A DNA stretch of 64,000 nt, taken from NCBI GenBank assembly GCA_910588745.1, contig CAJURK010000002.1, forward strand, positions 60,675 through 124,674. Reading direction: 5' to 3'. Below are positions 8,268-16,122 of this stretch, piece after piece; position 1 is the first letter of the stretch, and each line of letters begins with the position of its first letter. Below the pieces are notes generated by a model that worked only from the letters and a program-made list of their open reading frames with translations, was not told the origin of the DNA and made no database searches. Origin of the DNA: an uncultured Dorea sp. (GTDB lineage: Bacteria; Bacillota; Clostridia; Lachnospirales; Lachnospiraceae). The position numbers and the translations under genes were made by a program.

Positions 8268-10316
8268 TTACACGATCCTCTTAAATTTTTTTTCCAGTTC
8301 CCGCTTGGTCATAGAAATGATCGTCGGCCTGCCGTGGGGACAGTGATATGGATTCTCTAATTCGAGCAGTTCTCCAATCAGCGCGTCCGCTTCGGCGGCG
8401 GATAGTCTCATATTTCCCTTTACCGCGGCCTTGCAGGACATGGAAGCGATCTTTTCGTCAATCATATCCGGCGTCAGTCCAGTATAAATCTCATCCGACA
8501 AACTGTCAATCATCTCCGTCAAAAGTTCTTTCTTCGCAATGCCGAACAAATTATCGGGAACCGCGCACACCGCGTAAGAGTCCGGCCCGAAATTCTCAAT
8601 CTCAAACCCAATCCGCGCAAAGCTGTCCATATGTGAGTTCAGAAGCTCCGCTTCTTTCATGGACAATTCCAAAATAATCGGCGGACTGATATTCTGAGAT
8701 GTATACTCTCTGGTCTTTAGTCCCTCCAATGTTTTCTCATACAAAACACGTTCATGGGCTGCATGTTGATCAATAATATAAAGATTCTCCTGAAATTCCA
8801 CCAGCCAATAAGTGTTAAAAACCTGTCCGATCATCTGATGTTCTTTGACGGACTTCTTATCAAGAAGACGCTCTTCAAAAAGGTCGAGCTGTTTTGCCTG
8901 ATGCAGCTTTGGCTGCCCCTGATAAGAAACGGCCTCTTCTTTTACCTGGCCTGCCTGACTCGTCTGACTGCGGATAGGGACTTCCATTTCTCCGGGGGCG
9001 CCTTTTTCGCTGTGATATGCGGCGACTCTCTCCCGCATTTTCCCCATGAAATAATCCAGATCCTTTTTGTGGAGCGCGCTCTGTTTTATGTCGGAATTTG
9101 TTGAAAACACGCGATTTTCCGAGGTTTCTGTATTTTCTTGATGTTCATTTTCGATACAGAGCGTACTCTGTTTGTTGTAGAGCGGATTCTCCTGTCGCTT
9201 CTTGTCGTTCCAGAGCGCGCTCTGTTTCTTTTGGTTTCCGGCAGTTCCAACAACGCCTGGAACGGCTCCTGCCGCTTCTTTTTTTACTTCTCTTGGTTCC
9301 GGCGCTTCTACATGAGGAATCAACTCTTTCTGATGCAGGCTCTTTCCTACCGCGTCGTATATGAAATTATAAATCGCCTGCTGACTGCCAAACCGCACTT
9401 CCATTTTGGAAGGATGCACATTGACGTCCAAAAGCTCCCCTTTTACGGTTAGATAGAGCGCCGTAAAAGGATATTTGTGCTGCATGGTAAAATCCTTATA
9501 TGCGTCTTCAATTGCCTTTGCGATGATATTGCTTTTGATATATCTTCCATTGATGAAGTAATTTTCAAAATTGCGGTTTCCCCTGGAAACCACAGGTTCT
9601 CCAATATATCCGGTCAGGGATAGATTCTCATCTTCCGCTTCTACCTGCAGAAGGTGGGAGGCAATATCCCGTCCGTAAATATGATAAATGATATCCTTCT
9701 TGTTCCCGTTTCCGGAAGTATGTATTTTAGACTGTCCGTTATTTAAAAACTGAAAGGAAACTTCCGGATGGGAAAGAGCGATTCTGGTCACCAAATCCGC
9801 CACATGGCTTGCCTCTGTCATAGCCGTCTTTAAGAACTTCCTTCTGGCCGGAGTATTGTAAAAAAGCTGCCGGATTAAAAAGGTAGTTCCGTCCGGCGCC
9901 CCGGTTTCATCCATAGAGATCTCTTTTCCGCCTTCAATCCGGTAGGTGATTCCATAAGAAACCTCTCTGGGCTTCGTAATCAGTTCCACCTGCGAGACTG
10001 CCGCGATACTAGACAGCGCTTCTCCGCGAAAGCCTAAGGACTGAATTCCTGTAAGATCCTCCACAGAACGGATTTTGCTGGTAGAATGTCTGAGAAATGC
10101 GCTTCGAACATCTTCTTTTTCAATTCCGCAGCCATTGTCCGTAATTCGTATCAGTGAAATCCCGCCCTCTTTTATCTCAATGGCCACTGCCGTGGCGCCT
10201 GCGTCAATGGCATTTTCCGCCAACTCTTTTACAATAGAAGCCGGCCGTTCAATGACTTCTCCTGCGGCAATCTTATCAATTGTAATCTGGTCAAGTACCT
10301 GTATTTTTCCCATCAT
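8268..10316 (-). CDS. mutL: DNA mismatch repair protein MutL
   Basis: MutL couples mismatch recognition by MutS to strand incision. The N-terminal GHKL ATPase shows IAAGEVIERPASIVKELAENAIDAGA, DNGCGI and the GFRGEALSSI motif. The C-terminal part carries the endonuclease motif DQHAAHERVLYE (DQHA-x2-E-x4-E) plus SMSCKAAVK and CPHGRPT, so this is the nicking type found in bacteria without MutH. The linker of about 150 residues (about 345-495) is low-complexity and contains a three-fold repeated peptide (KQSALW, KQSTLC, KQSALH) encoded by palindromic DNA. The start is ATG 10314-10316, overlapping the mutS TAA as TAATG, with AGGTGG just upstream; the next ATG (10313) is equally possible. Confidence 0.97.
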   Translation of the reverse strand: MMGKIQVLDQITIDKIAAGEVIERPASIVKELAENAIDAGATAVAIEIKEGGISLIRITDNGCGIEKEDVRSAFLRHSTSKIRSVEDLTGIQSLGFRGEALSSIAAVSQVELITKPREVSYGITYRIEGGKEISMDETGAPDGTTFLIRQLFYNTPARRKFLKTAMTEASHVADLVTRIALSHPEVSFQFLNNGQSKIHTSGNGNKKDIIYHIYGRDIASHLLQVEAEDENLSLTGYIGEPVVSRGNRNFENYFINGRYIKSNIIAKAIEDAYKDFTMQHKYPFTALYLTVKGELLDVNVHPSKMEVRFGSQQAIYNFIYDAVGKSLHQKELIPHVEAPEPREVKKEAAGAVPGVVGTAGNQKKQSALWNDKKRQENPLYNKQSTLCIENEHQENTETSENRVFSTNSDIKQSALHKKDLDYFMGKMRERVAAYHSEKGAPGEMEVPIRSQTSQAGQVKEEAVSYQGQPKLHQAKQLDLFEERLLDKKSVKEHQMIGQVFNTYWLVEFQENLYIIDQHAAHERVLYEKTLEGLKTREYTSQNISPPIILELSMKEAELLNSHMDSFARIGFEIENFGPDSYAVCAVPDNLFGIAKKELLTEMIDSLSDEIYTGLTPDMIDEKIASMSCKAAVKGNMRLSAAEADALIGELLELENPYHCPHGRPTIISMTKRELEKKFKRIV

Positions 10317-12964
10317 TACCACCTGTTTTTCAGTTTGTTCTGAAGCTGGTAAAGTGTATTCAGCGCGTCAATCGGCGTCAGATTACTGATATCTAAGGCT
10401 TTTAATTCCTCCAGCACATCATCGTCCTTTACGGTGTCAAACAGGGATATCTGCGCCAAATCCACCTCGTCAAGCTTCTTTGTTTTTATCTTAGGTTCGT
10501 TTGCTCCTCTTACGGCAATATCTTTTATCCTGGACGTGATATCTGCGTGAAGAAGCTCCTCTACAATCTCTTTGGCCCGGGTGATTACCGACTCCGGCAC
10601 GCCCGCAAGTTTGGCCACCTGGATTCCGTAACTTTTATCCGCGCCGCCTTTCACGATCTTCCTTAGGAATACGATATCGTCTCCCTTTTCCTTTACGGCA
10701 ATACAGTAATTGTTCACGTTGTCGATCTTGCCTTCCAGTTCCGTCAGTTCATGATAGTGCGTGGCAAATAAGGTCTTGGCCCCTAAGAGCTTCGTGTTGC
10801 TGATATGCTCGACCACCGCCCAGGCGATGGACAGTCCGTCGAAGGTACTGGTGCCGCGTCCGATTTCGTCCAGAATCAGAAGGCTCTTTCGGGTTGCATT
10901 CCTAAGAATATTGGCCACCTCCGTCATCTCTACCATAAAAGTACTCTGGCCGGAGGCTAAGTCGTCGGAAGCGCCCACCCGGGTAAAGATCCGGTCTGCA
11001 ATTCCGATATTTGCCTGGGCGGCCGGGACAAAAGAACCGATTTGAGCCAGCAGCACAATCAGAGCCGTCTGCCGCATATAGGTAGACTTTCCGGCCATAT
11101 TCGGCCCGGTTATTATCGAAACACGGTTCTTCTTATCATCTAAGTAGGTATCGTTTGCGATGAACATATCGTTGGGGATCATCTTCTCCACCACCGGATG
11201 CCTTCCGTCCCGGATATCAATCAGGCCCTTCTCGTTCATCTTTGGCCGGGAATAATTCCCCCGCTCCGCCACAAGGGCTAGGGAGGCAAATACATCTGTC
11301 TGCGCTATTGCGTGGGCCGTCTGCTGGATTCGTGCAATCTGGCTTCCAAGCTTGTCGCGTACTTCGCAGTACAGGTCATATTCTAAAGCGTACAGCTTAT
11401 CTTCGGCGCCCAGGATCGCATCTTCCAGTTCTTTAAGTCTTGGAGTAATGTAACGTTCCGCATTTGCCATAGTCTGTTTTCGGATGTAGTAATCCGGTAC
11501 CAGCTCCTTATAAGAATTGGTAACCTCCAGATAATAGCCGAATACCTTATTATACCGGATTCGGAGCTTCTTGATTCCGGTCTTTTCCCGCTCTTCGCTT
11601 TCTAACTGGGCCAGCCAGTTCTTTCCTTCTGTTTTCGCCGCTTTCAGCCTGTCCACTTCTTCGCTGTAGCCCTCTCTGATAATGCCTCCTTCTTTCATGG
11701 CAAGCGGCGGCTCATCGCAGATTGCACGCCCCACCAGGCCGCATAAATCCTCCAGCGTATCCAGTTCCCCGCAGATTTCCTGCAAAAGATGGCTGTTCAT
11801 GCTCTCCAGCAGATACTTAATGGGCGGAAGCATTTCCATAGAATTTTTCAGAGAAATCAAATCTCTTGGATTCGCCGACTGATAGGAAATCCTACTTACC
11901 AAACGCTCCAAGTCATAGATCGGAGCCAGGTACTCGCGCAGCTCTTCCCTGGTAATCGCGCTGTTTTTCAATTCTCCAACCGCTTCCAGCCGACGCTCAA
12001 TCAACGTTTTGTCAATCAGGGGCTGTTCTATGTATTTACGGAGCAGCCTTGCCCCCATAGCGGTCTTTGTCTTATCCAGCACCCACAGAAGGGAACCTCT
12101 TTTTTGTTTCTCCCTTAAAGTTTCTACAAGCTCTAAATTCCGCCTGGTAGAACTGTCCAGCACCATATATTTCCCAACGGCATACCGGGTAATATTTATC
12201 ATATGGCTTAAAGAAATCTTCTGAGTCTCCTTTAAATATTGCAGCAAAGCTCCCGCGCCGATCATCCCGCATTCACAGTCCTTAAGCCCCAAAGCTTCCA
12301 GGGAGCTGGTATGAAAATGCTCTAAAAGCGTCCGCGTACAGAGTCCGTCGTCAAAATACCAGCTATCCAGCGCGTAAATTGCAATTCCCAGCCCCTCTTT
12401 CAAATTCCCAAAATTCATTCCGCTCATATAAAACGCTTCGTTGCAGATAATCTCCGAGGGCATAAATCGGTATATTTCATCAAATAATTTGTCGCTGGTT
12501 TCTACCTCTGAAACCAGATATTCCCCGGTGGTCACGTCTGCTACCGATAAGCCGTAGCGGTCTGCGATGTACGCCACGCACATAATATAATTATTCTTTG
12601 ATTCGTCCAGGCTCTGGGTATTTAAGTTCGTTCCGGGGGTGACAACACGGACAACCTCCCGCTTGACAAGGCCTTTTGCTGTGGCAGGATTTTCTACCTG
12701 TTCACAGATCGCCACTTTGTAACCTTTGGAAACCAAACGGTTTAAATATGTATCCACTGCGTGGTAGGGTACGCCGCACATAGGCGCGCGCTCTTCCAGC
12801 CCGCAGCTTTTTTTGGTCAGGGTAATTTCCAGTTCTTTGGACGCGGTAAGCGCATCTTCAAAAAACATCTCATAGAAATCACCCAGACGGTAAAACAAGA
12901 TACAATCCTTGTATTCCTTCTTAGTTTCTATATATTTCTGCATCATTGGTGTTAATTCTGCCAC
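10316..12964 (-). CDS. mutS: DNA mismatch repair protein MutS
   Basis: MutS recognises mispaired bases and recruits MutL. The mismatch-reading Phe-x-Glu lies in GDFYEMFFEDA at about residues 28-38. Residues 260-560 form the connector, lever and clamp regions. The ATPase has Walker A GPNMAGKST (near residue 622), the ST-loop GASDDLASGQSTFMVEM, Walker B LLILDEIGRGTSTFDG and ATHYHELTEL. At 882 residues it has the usual MutS1 length. It starts with GTG 12964, with AGGAG 7 bases upstream. The TAA overlaps the mutL ATG by one base, indicating translational coupling. An operon promoter was not clearly identified in 12965-13068. Confidence 0.98.
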   Translation of the reverse strand: MAELTPMMQKYIETKKEYKDCILFYRLGDFYEMFFEDALTASKELEITLTKKSCGLEERAPMCGVPYHAVDTYLNRLVSKGYKVAICEQVENPATAKGLVKREVVRVVTPGTNLNTQSLDESKNNYIMCVAYIADRYGLSVADVTTGEYLVSEVETSDKLFDEIYRFMPSEIICNEAFYMSGMNFGNLKEGLGIAIYALDSWYFDDGLCTRTLLEHFHTSSLEALGLKDCECGMIGAGALLQYLKETQKISLSHMINITRYAVGKYMVLDSSTRRNLELVETLREKQKRGSLLWVLDKTKTAMGARLLRKYIEQPLIDKTLIERRLEAVGELKNSAITREELREYLAPIYDLERLVSRISYQSANPRDLISLKNSMEMLPPIKYLLESMNSHLLQEICGELDTLEDLCGLVGRAICDEPPLAMKEGGIIREGYSEEVDRLKAAKTEGKNWLAQLESEEREKTGIKKLRIRYNKVFGYYLEVTNSYKELVPDYYIRKQTMANAERYITPRLKELEDAILGAEDKLYALEYDLYCEVRDKLGSQIARIQQTAHAIAQTDVFASLALVAERGNYSRPKMNEKGLIDIRDGRHPVVEKMIPNDMFIANDTYLDDKKNRVSIITGPNMAGKSTYMRQTALIVLLAQIGSFVPAAQANIGIADRIFTRVGASDDLASGQSTFMVEMTEVANILRNATRKSLLILDEIGRGTSTFDGLSIAWAVVEHISNTKLLGAKTLFATHYHELTELEGKIDNVNNYCIAVKEKGDDIVFLRKIVKGGADKSYGIQVAKLAGVPESVITRAKEIVEELLHADITSRIKDIAVRGANEPKIKTKKLDEVDLAQISLFDTVKDDDVLEELKALDISNLTPIDALNTLYQLQNKLKNRW

Positions 12965-13068
12965 AGTAAATCTCCTCTTTCGTTGATCTTTTGATTGCCG
13001 CTGTCTATATAAGTACAGTAACTTTTGACATACATAGTTAGTATACCACTTTTCTCACCCTCCATAAA

Positions 13069-13146
13069 GTAAAAAATATAGCGCGAACATCCGATATTCG
13101 GCTGGTTCTGTCTGCGTCCGCGAAAAAACCAGAATCTGCGCTATAA
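13069..13146 (-). terminator. Intrinsic terminator after the PF06541 gene
   Basis: Read on the minus strand, TATAGCGC (overlapping the TAG stop at 13141-13143) pairs with GCGCTATA and is followed by TTTTTTAC. The intervening 55 bases contain a further weak pairing (TTCTGG with CCAG). It should separate the PF06541 gene from mutS. Confidence 0.65.
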
Positions 13147-13560
13147 CACATGATATTCCGGCTTTTTCTCACCGAACAGGTAATATCCCATGTATCCGCT
13201 TAGACAGATTCCAAGCACGCTTAGCCCGGAAAAGATCATCATAAACGGCACGCAAATCTGCCCGAATAACTGCAGCGGCATTTCGCTGTAATCCCACACC
13301 GCGTAATGAAGCCATTTGTTCACAATAATTCCCGTAATAAATTCCATGGACGTAACAAATACCATGCACCGGAGAACCTGTCTCCACAGCGGATCCTGCC
13401 AGTTCAAAGTCTTCCCCTGCACAAAGAAGAAGACAAAACAGATTCCGCCCAGAACAAACATGGACCAATGGGAAAATCCCCGGAACGCTACCTCAAAACT
13501 ATAATAAAGGGCGCCGCCGGTCGCCCAGAAAAATAAATATTCACCAATTTTTTTCGTCAT
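13141..13560 (-). CDS. PF06541-type (ABC_trans_CmpB) integral membrane protein
   Basis: A 139-residue membrane protein with about four hydrophobic helices (residues 6-24, 30-47, 63-83, 100-125). The phrases FRGFSHWSMFVLGGICFVF, MEFITGIIVNKWLHYAVWDYS and LQLFGQICVPFMMIF match the family known as putative ABC-transporter type IV (PF06541). The function is unknown and there is no ATPase next to it. The translation start is odd: ATG 13558-13560 follows directly on the U-tract of a terminator hairpin, and no Shine-Dalgarno sequence is visible. No alternative in-frame start lies immediately upstream. The gene may be expressed by readthrough from miaB. Confidence 0.8.
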   Translation of the reverse strand: MTKKIGEYLFFWATGGALYYSFEVAFRGFSHWSMFVLGGICFVFFFVQGKTLNWQDPLWRQVLRCMVFVTSMEFITGIIVNKWLHYAVWDYSEMPLQLFGQICVPFMMIFSGLSVLGICLSGYMGYYLFGEKKPEYHVL

Positions 13561-13601
13561 AAAAAAGCCCCCGCTATGTTTCTTATTACATAGTGTGGGC
13601 T
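13561..13601 (-). terminator. Hairpin with U-tract, directly before an ATG
   Basis: On the minus strand AGCCCACACTATG (13589-13601) can pair with CATAGCGGGGGCT (13566-13578), followed by six U residues, and then the ATG of the PF06541 gene begins. It fits an intrinsic terminator for miaB, about 80 bases after its stop. It also occupies the leader of the next gene, so it could act as an attenuator. Confidence 0.7.
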
Positions 13602-13680
13602 TTCTTTCAAAAATTATGGATGGAAAAATTTAAAAATTTTATTTGCGAAACAAAAAACTCCGATTTCGCCGGCTGTCTGC

Positions 13681-15132
13681 TTATCTGCTCTGGGTTCCTA
13701 AGTAGTAAAATCCTTTGCATTCATCCAGCTTCACGTCTACGATGGTTCCGATCAGGCTTTGATCTCCCGGGAAATGAACCAGCAGATTGCTGCTCAGCCT
13801 GCCCGTTACAAGAGACGGGTCATGATCGTTTACCGATTCAACCAGAACCGGCAGGACCTTTCCCGTATGCCGGGCGCATACCTGCGCGGAAATGGCCTGA
13901 ACCTCTGCAAGCAGACGGTCAAACCGTCTTTTTACAATATCCTGCGGAATCTGGTCCTGCATTGCGGCGGCCGGGGTACCGGTACGCTTGGAATAGAGGA
14001 ACGTAAATGCGCTGTCGTAGCGAACCTTCCTCACTACGTCTAAAGTTTCCTCAAAATCTTCTTCGGTTTCGCCGGGAAAACCTACGATGATATCCGTGGT
14101 AAGTGAAATATCGGGTACTGCTTCCCTAAGCTTTCTTACCAGATTAAGGTACTGCTCTTTTGTATATTTCCGGTTCATTTTCTTTAAGATCGCCGTACTG
14201 CCGGATTGAACCGGCAAATGAAGATGGCTGCAGATTTTCCGGGAGTTTTTCATCACTTCAATGAGTTCGTCGGATAAATCCTTTGGGTGGGAGGTCATGA
14301 AGCGTATCCGTTCTAATCCTTCTATTTCTTCTATCTTCCGAAGCAGTTTTGCGAAAGTACAGGGGTTGGCAAGGGTTTTTCCGTAAGAATTAACATTTTG
14401 TCCAAGCAGCATGACTTCTGTAACGCCGTCGGATACCAGCCGCTTAATTTCCCGGATAATCGCTTCCGGCTCCCGGCTCCGTTCCCTTCCCCTTACATAA
14501 GGAACGATACAGTAACTGCAGAAATTGTTGCAGCCAAACATAACGTTAACGCCGGATTTAAATGAGAATTTCCGCTCGCTGGGAAGATCCTCCACAATAT
14601 GGTCCGTATCTTTCCAGATATCAATGACCATCCGTTCTGATTCTAAGCAGGTATAAAGCAATTCGGCAAACTTATAGATATTGTGGGTTCCGAATATCAG
14701 ATCTACAAGCCGGTAGCTCTTCTTTAACTTCTCCACTACTTCCGGCTCCTGCATCATGCAGCCGCATAAGGCAATCTTCATCTGCGAACGTTTCTTTTTC
14801 ACAGGGCTAAGCTGTCCTAAATGGCCGTATACCCGCATATTCGCATTCTCTCTAACGGTACAGGTGTTGAAAATAACGAAATCTGCCCTGGCTTCCTTTT
14901 CTTCCTCTATGTAGCCGATCTGCGTCAGGATCCCGGTAAGCTTCTCGGAATCTCTGGCGTTCATCTGGCAGCCCATATTGACCACGCAGAATTTGGGTAA
15001 CCGTCCATATTTTTGTTCAAATTCCCGAACCCGCTCCCGGCATTTTCTCATGTAATAGTATTGCCTGTCTGGTTCCTCTATAGGTGGTTCCGCGCTAATA
15101 TCTATTTTATCCAAATCAATTTCCTGATACAT
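13681..15132 (-). CDS. miaB: tRNA-2-methylthio-N6-dimethylallyladenosine synthase MiaB
   Basis: MiaB is a radical-SAM methylthiotransferase that completes ms2i6A37 after MiaA. The N-terminal MTTase domain has VVNMGCQMNARDSEKL, FNTCTVRENA and the third cysteine in ALCGCMMQEPE, which bind the auxiliary cluster. The radical-SAM motif NNFCSYCIVPYVRGRERSR is intact, and the C-terminal TRAM domain ends near GTIVDVKLDECKGFYYLG. I choose ATG 15132 (MYQEIDLDKIDIS, 483 residues). A longer frame starts with TTG at 15189 without ribosome site and would overlap the DUF4250 stop. A 60-residue N-terminal extension before the MTTase domain is typical for clostridial MiaB. Confidence 0.95.
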   Translation of the reverse strand: MYQEIDLDKIDISAEPPIEEPDRQYYYMRKCRERVREFEQKYGRLPKFCVVNMGCQMNARDSEKLTGILTQIGYIEEEKEARADFVIFNTCTVRENANMRVYGHLGQLSPVKKKRSQMKIALCGCMMQEPEVVEKLKKSYRLVDLIFGTHNIYKFAELLYTCLESERMVIDIWKDTDHIVEDLPSERKFSFKSGVNVMFGCNNFCSYCIVPYVRGRERSREPEAIIREIKRLVSDGVTEVMLLGQNVNSYGKTLANPCTFAKLLRKIEEIEGLERIRFMTSHPKDLSDELIEVMKNSRKICSHLHLPVQSGSTAILKKMNRKYTKEQYLNLVRKLREAVPDISLTTDIIVGFPGETEEDFEETLDVVRKVRYDSAFTFLYSKRTGTPAAAMQDQIPQDIVKRRFDRLLAEVQAISAQVCARHTGKVLPVLVESVNDHDPSLVTGRLSSNLLVHFPGDQSLIGTIVDVKLDECKGFYYLGTQSR

Positions 15133-15189
15133 TTCTCTTGGTTTTTCTCCCTTTCTGTCATATAACCGAAACAAGTATTTCTTTATCAA

Positions 15190-15369
15190 TCACACAAACT
15201 GGTTTTTCAGTCTGTCATATTCATAATCAATTTCTTTCAGTCTCCGTATTAATTCATCCTGATCCGTGTCCACATCTTCGCAGAAGGCGTCTAAGGAGGA
15301 ATAATAATCCCGGAGCTTGGTATTTACCACACTAAGCAGCAGCATGGGATCTTTCGGTAATTCCTGCAT
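15190..15369 (-). CDS. DUF4250 small protein
   Basis: This 59-residue protein is translated from ATG 15367-15369 to TGA 15190-15192. It begins MQELPKDPMLLLSVVNTKLR, continues with DYYSSLDAFCEDVD and ends DYEYDRLKNQFV. This is the pattern I associate with DUF4250, a small conserved Clostridia family of unknown function. AAAGGAGG lies 9 bases upstream, a near-perfect ribosome site. The DUF896 stop is only 2 bases upstream of its ATG, so the two small genes and miaB form a tight string. It is acidic, probably two helices, with no membrane segment. Confidence 0.85.
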   Translation of the reverse strand: MQELPKDPMLLLSVVNTKLRDYYSSLDAFCEDVDTDQDELIRRLKEIDYEYDRLKNQFV

Positions 15370-15371
15370 TT

Positions 15372-15593
15372 TTAATTGCCTCCTTTCTTCTCATGCTTCT
15401 TTCCTAATTCGGTAATACTTCCATCCGCTTCCTGAATAGATATTTGATCTAACTGCGCGGTAAGATTCCGTTTGACCGAGTCGATGTATTCTCTCCTTAG
15501 AATTTGCTGCTCTTTTTTCTCTTCGTCGTTTAACCCTTCCGCTTTGGATTTTCGGTATAGTTCATTAATTCTTGCAATCTTTTTCTCATCCAT
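15372..15593 (-). CDS. DUF896 (UPF0291, YnzC-like) protein
   Basis: A 73-residue helical protein starting MDEKKIARINELYRKSKAEG with LNDEEKKEQQILRREYIDSVKRNL, the signature of DUF896/YnzC. Structures of this family are small helical hairpins and, in Bacillus, ynzC lies with SOS genes; the function is unresolved. I start at ATG 15593 because AAAGGA lies upstream and homologues begin there. An in-frame extension to 15632 starts at a poor codon. The C-terminus is a lysine-rich tail (GKKHEKKGGN). It is followed 2 bases later by the DUF4250 gene. Confidence 0.88.
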   Translation of the reverse strand: MDEKKIARINELYRKSKAEGLNDEEKKEQQILRREYIDSVKRNLTAQLDQISIQEADGSITELGKKHEKKGGN

Positions 15594-15661
15594 CGTGATA
15601 TAGAATCCTTTCCATGTCCATTGTCTTATCATCTTACACTAAATGGAACCGGCAGGCAACC

Positions 15662-15687
15662 AAAATTCTGGATTTCACCAGAATTTT
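15662..15687. terminator. Small symmetric hairpin at the end of the BofC-like gene
   Basis: AAAATTCTGG (15662-15671) and CCAGAATTTT (15678-15687) form a perfect 10-bp inverted repeat with a 6-base loop. It includes the first bases of the stop codon of the BofC-like gene. A/T-rich arms give a U-run on either strand, so it is a plausible intrinsic terminator. Confidence 0.65.
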
Positions 15688-16060
15688 AGCTGCTGTAATT
15701 TTCCAGGAAACCATATAACTCCTCAACATCTTCGATATACTTCCCGTTTTTTACTTCATTCTGCAGGGTTACCGGCAGGGTTTCTACGTCAATGCTTGTA
15801 TATTCATAAATCGTTTCTTTATCGCTCAAATAAACTACTACATATCCGTTCTTGTCCAGAAGATAATAACAGTAATTTTTCATTGCCTCTCCTTCGGCGG
15901 CAACGCTTTCTTCCGGTTCTTTTTTTCTGGTCTCCGGCACCTTCTCTTCGATCGTCCGCTCTTCTAACGCATGGTAGCTTAACTGATAAGCTCCGGATAC
16001 CAGCATGAGGACAGCCAACCCGGCAATTACAAAACCGATACTATACTTTTTATCGTCCAT
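15686..16060 (-). CDS. BofC C-terminal domain-like membrane-anchored protein
   Basis: A 124-residue protein with one N-terminal membrane helix (about residues 8-28, IGFVIAGLAVLMLVSGAYQL), a charged linker of about 30 residues, and a C-terminal domain (YCYYLLDKNGYVVVYLSDKETIYEYTSIDVETLP...) that resembles the BofC C-terminal domain. In Bacillus, BofC is an intercompartmental regulator of pro-sigmaK processing in sporulation; similar anchored domains are common in Lachnospiraceae without assigned roles. The start codon has an upstream GGAG. A hairpin overlaps its stop. The flippase gene upstream (SpoVB-like) ends 62 bases before it, which keeps a sporulation/envelope context. Confidence 0.7.
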   Translation of the reverse strand: MDDKKYSIGFVIAGLAVLMLVSGAYQLSYHALEERTIEEKVPETRKKEPEESVAAEGEAMKNYCYYLLDKNGYVVVYLSDKETIYEYTSIDVETLPVTLQNEVKNGKYIEDVEELYGFLENYSS

Positions 16061-16122
16061 AAAGGCATCTCCTTTTTTAGTATAGTATCGGTCTGTTCAC
16101 CATAATTTATTCAATTAGCCGC

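Noticed and set aside
13025..13047. Plus-strand promoter TTGACA with TATACC
   Set aside because: The spacer is only 11 bases and no plus-strand gene follows.
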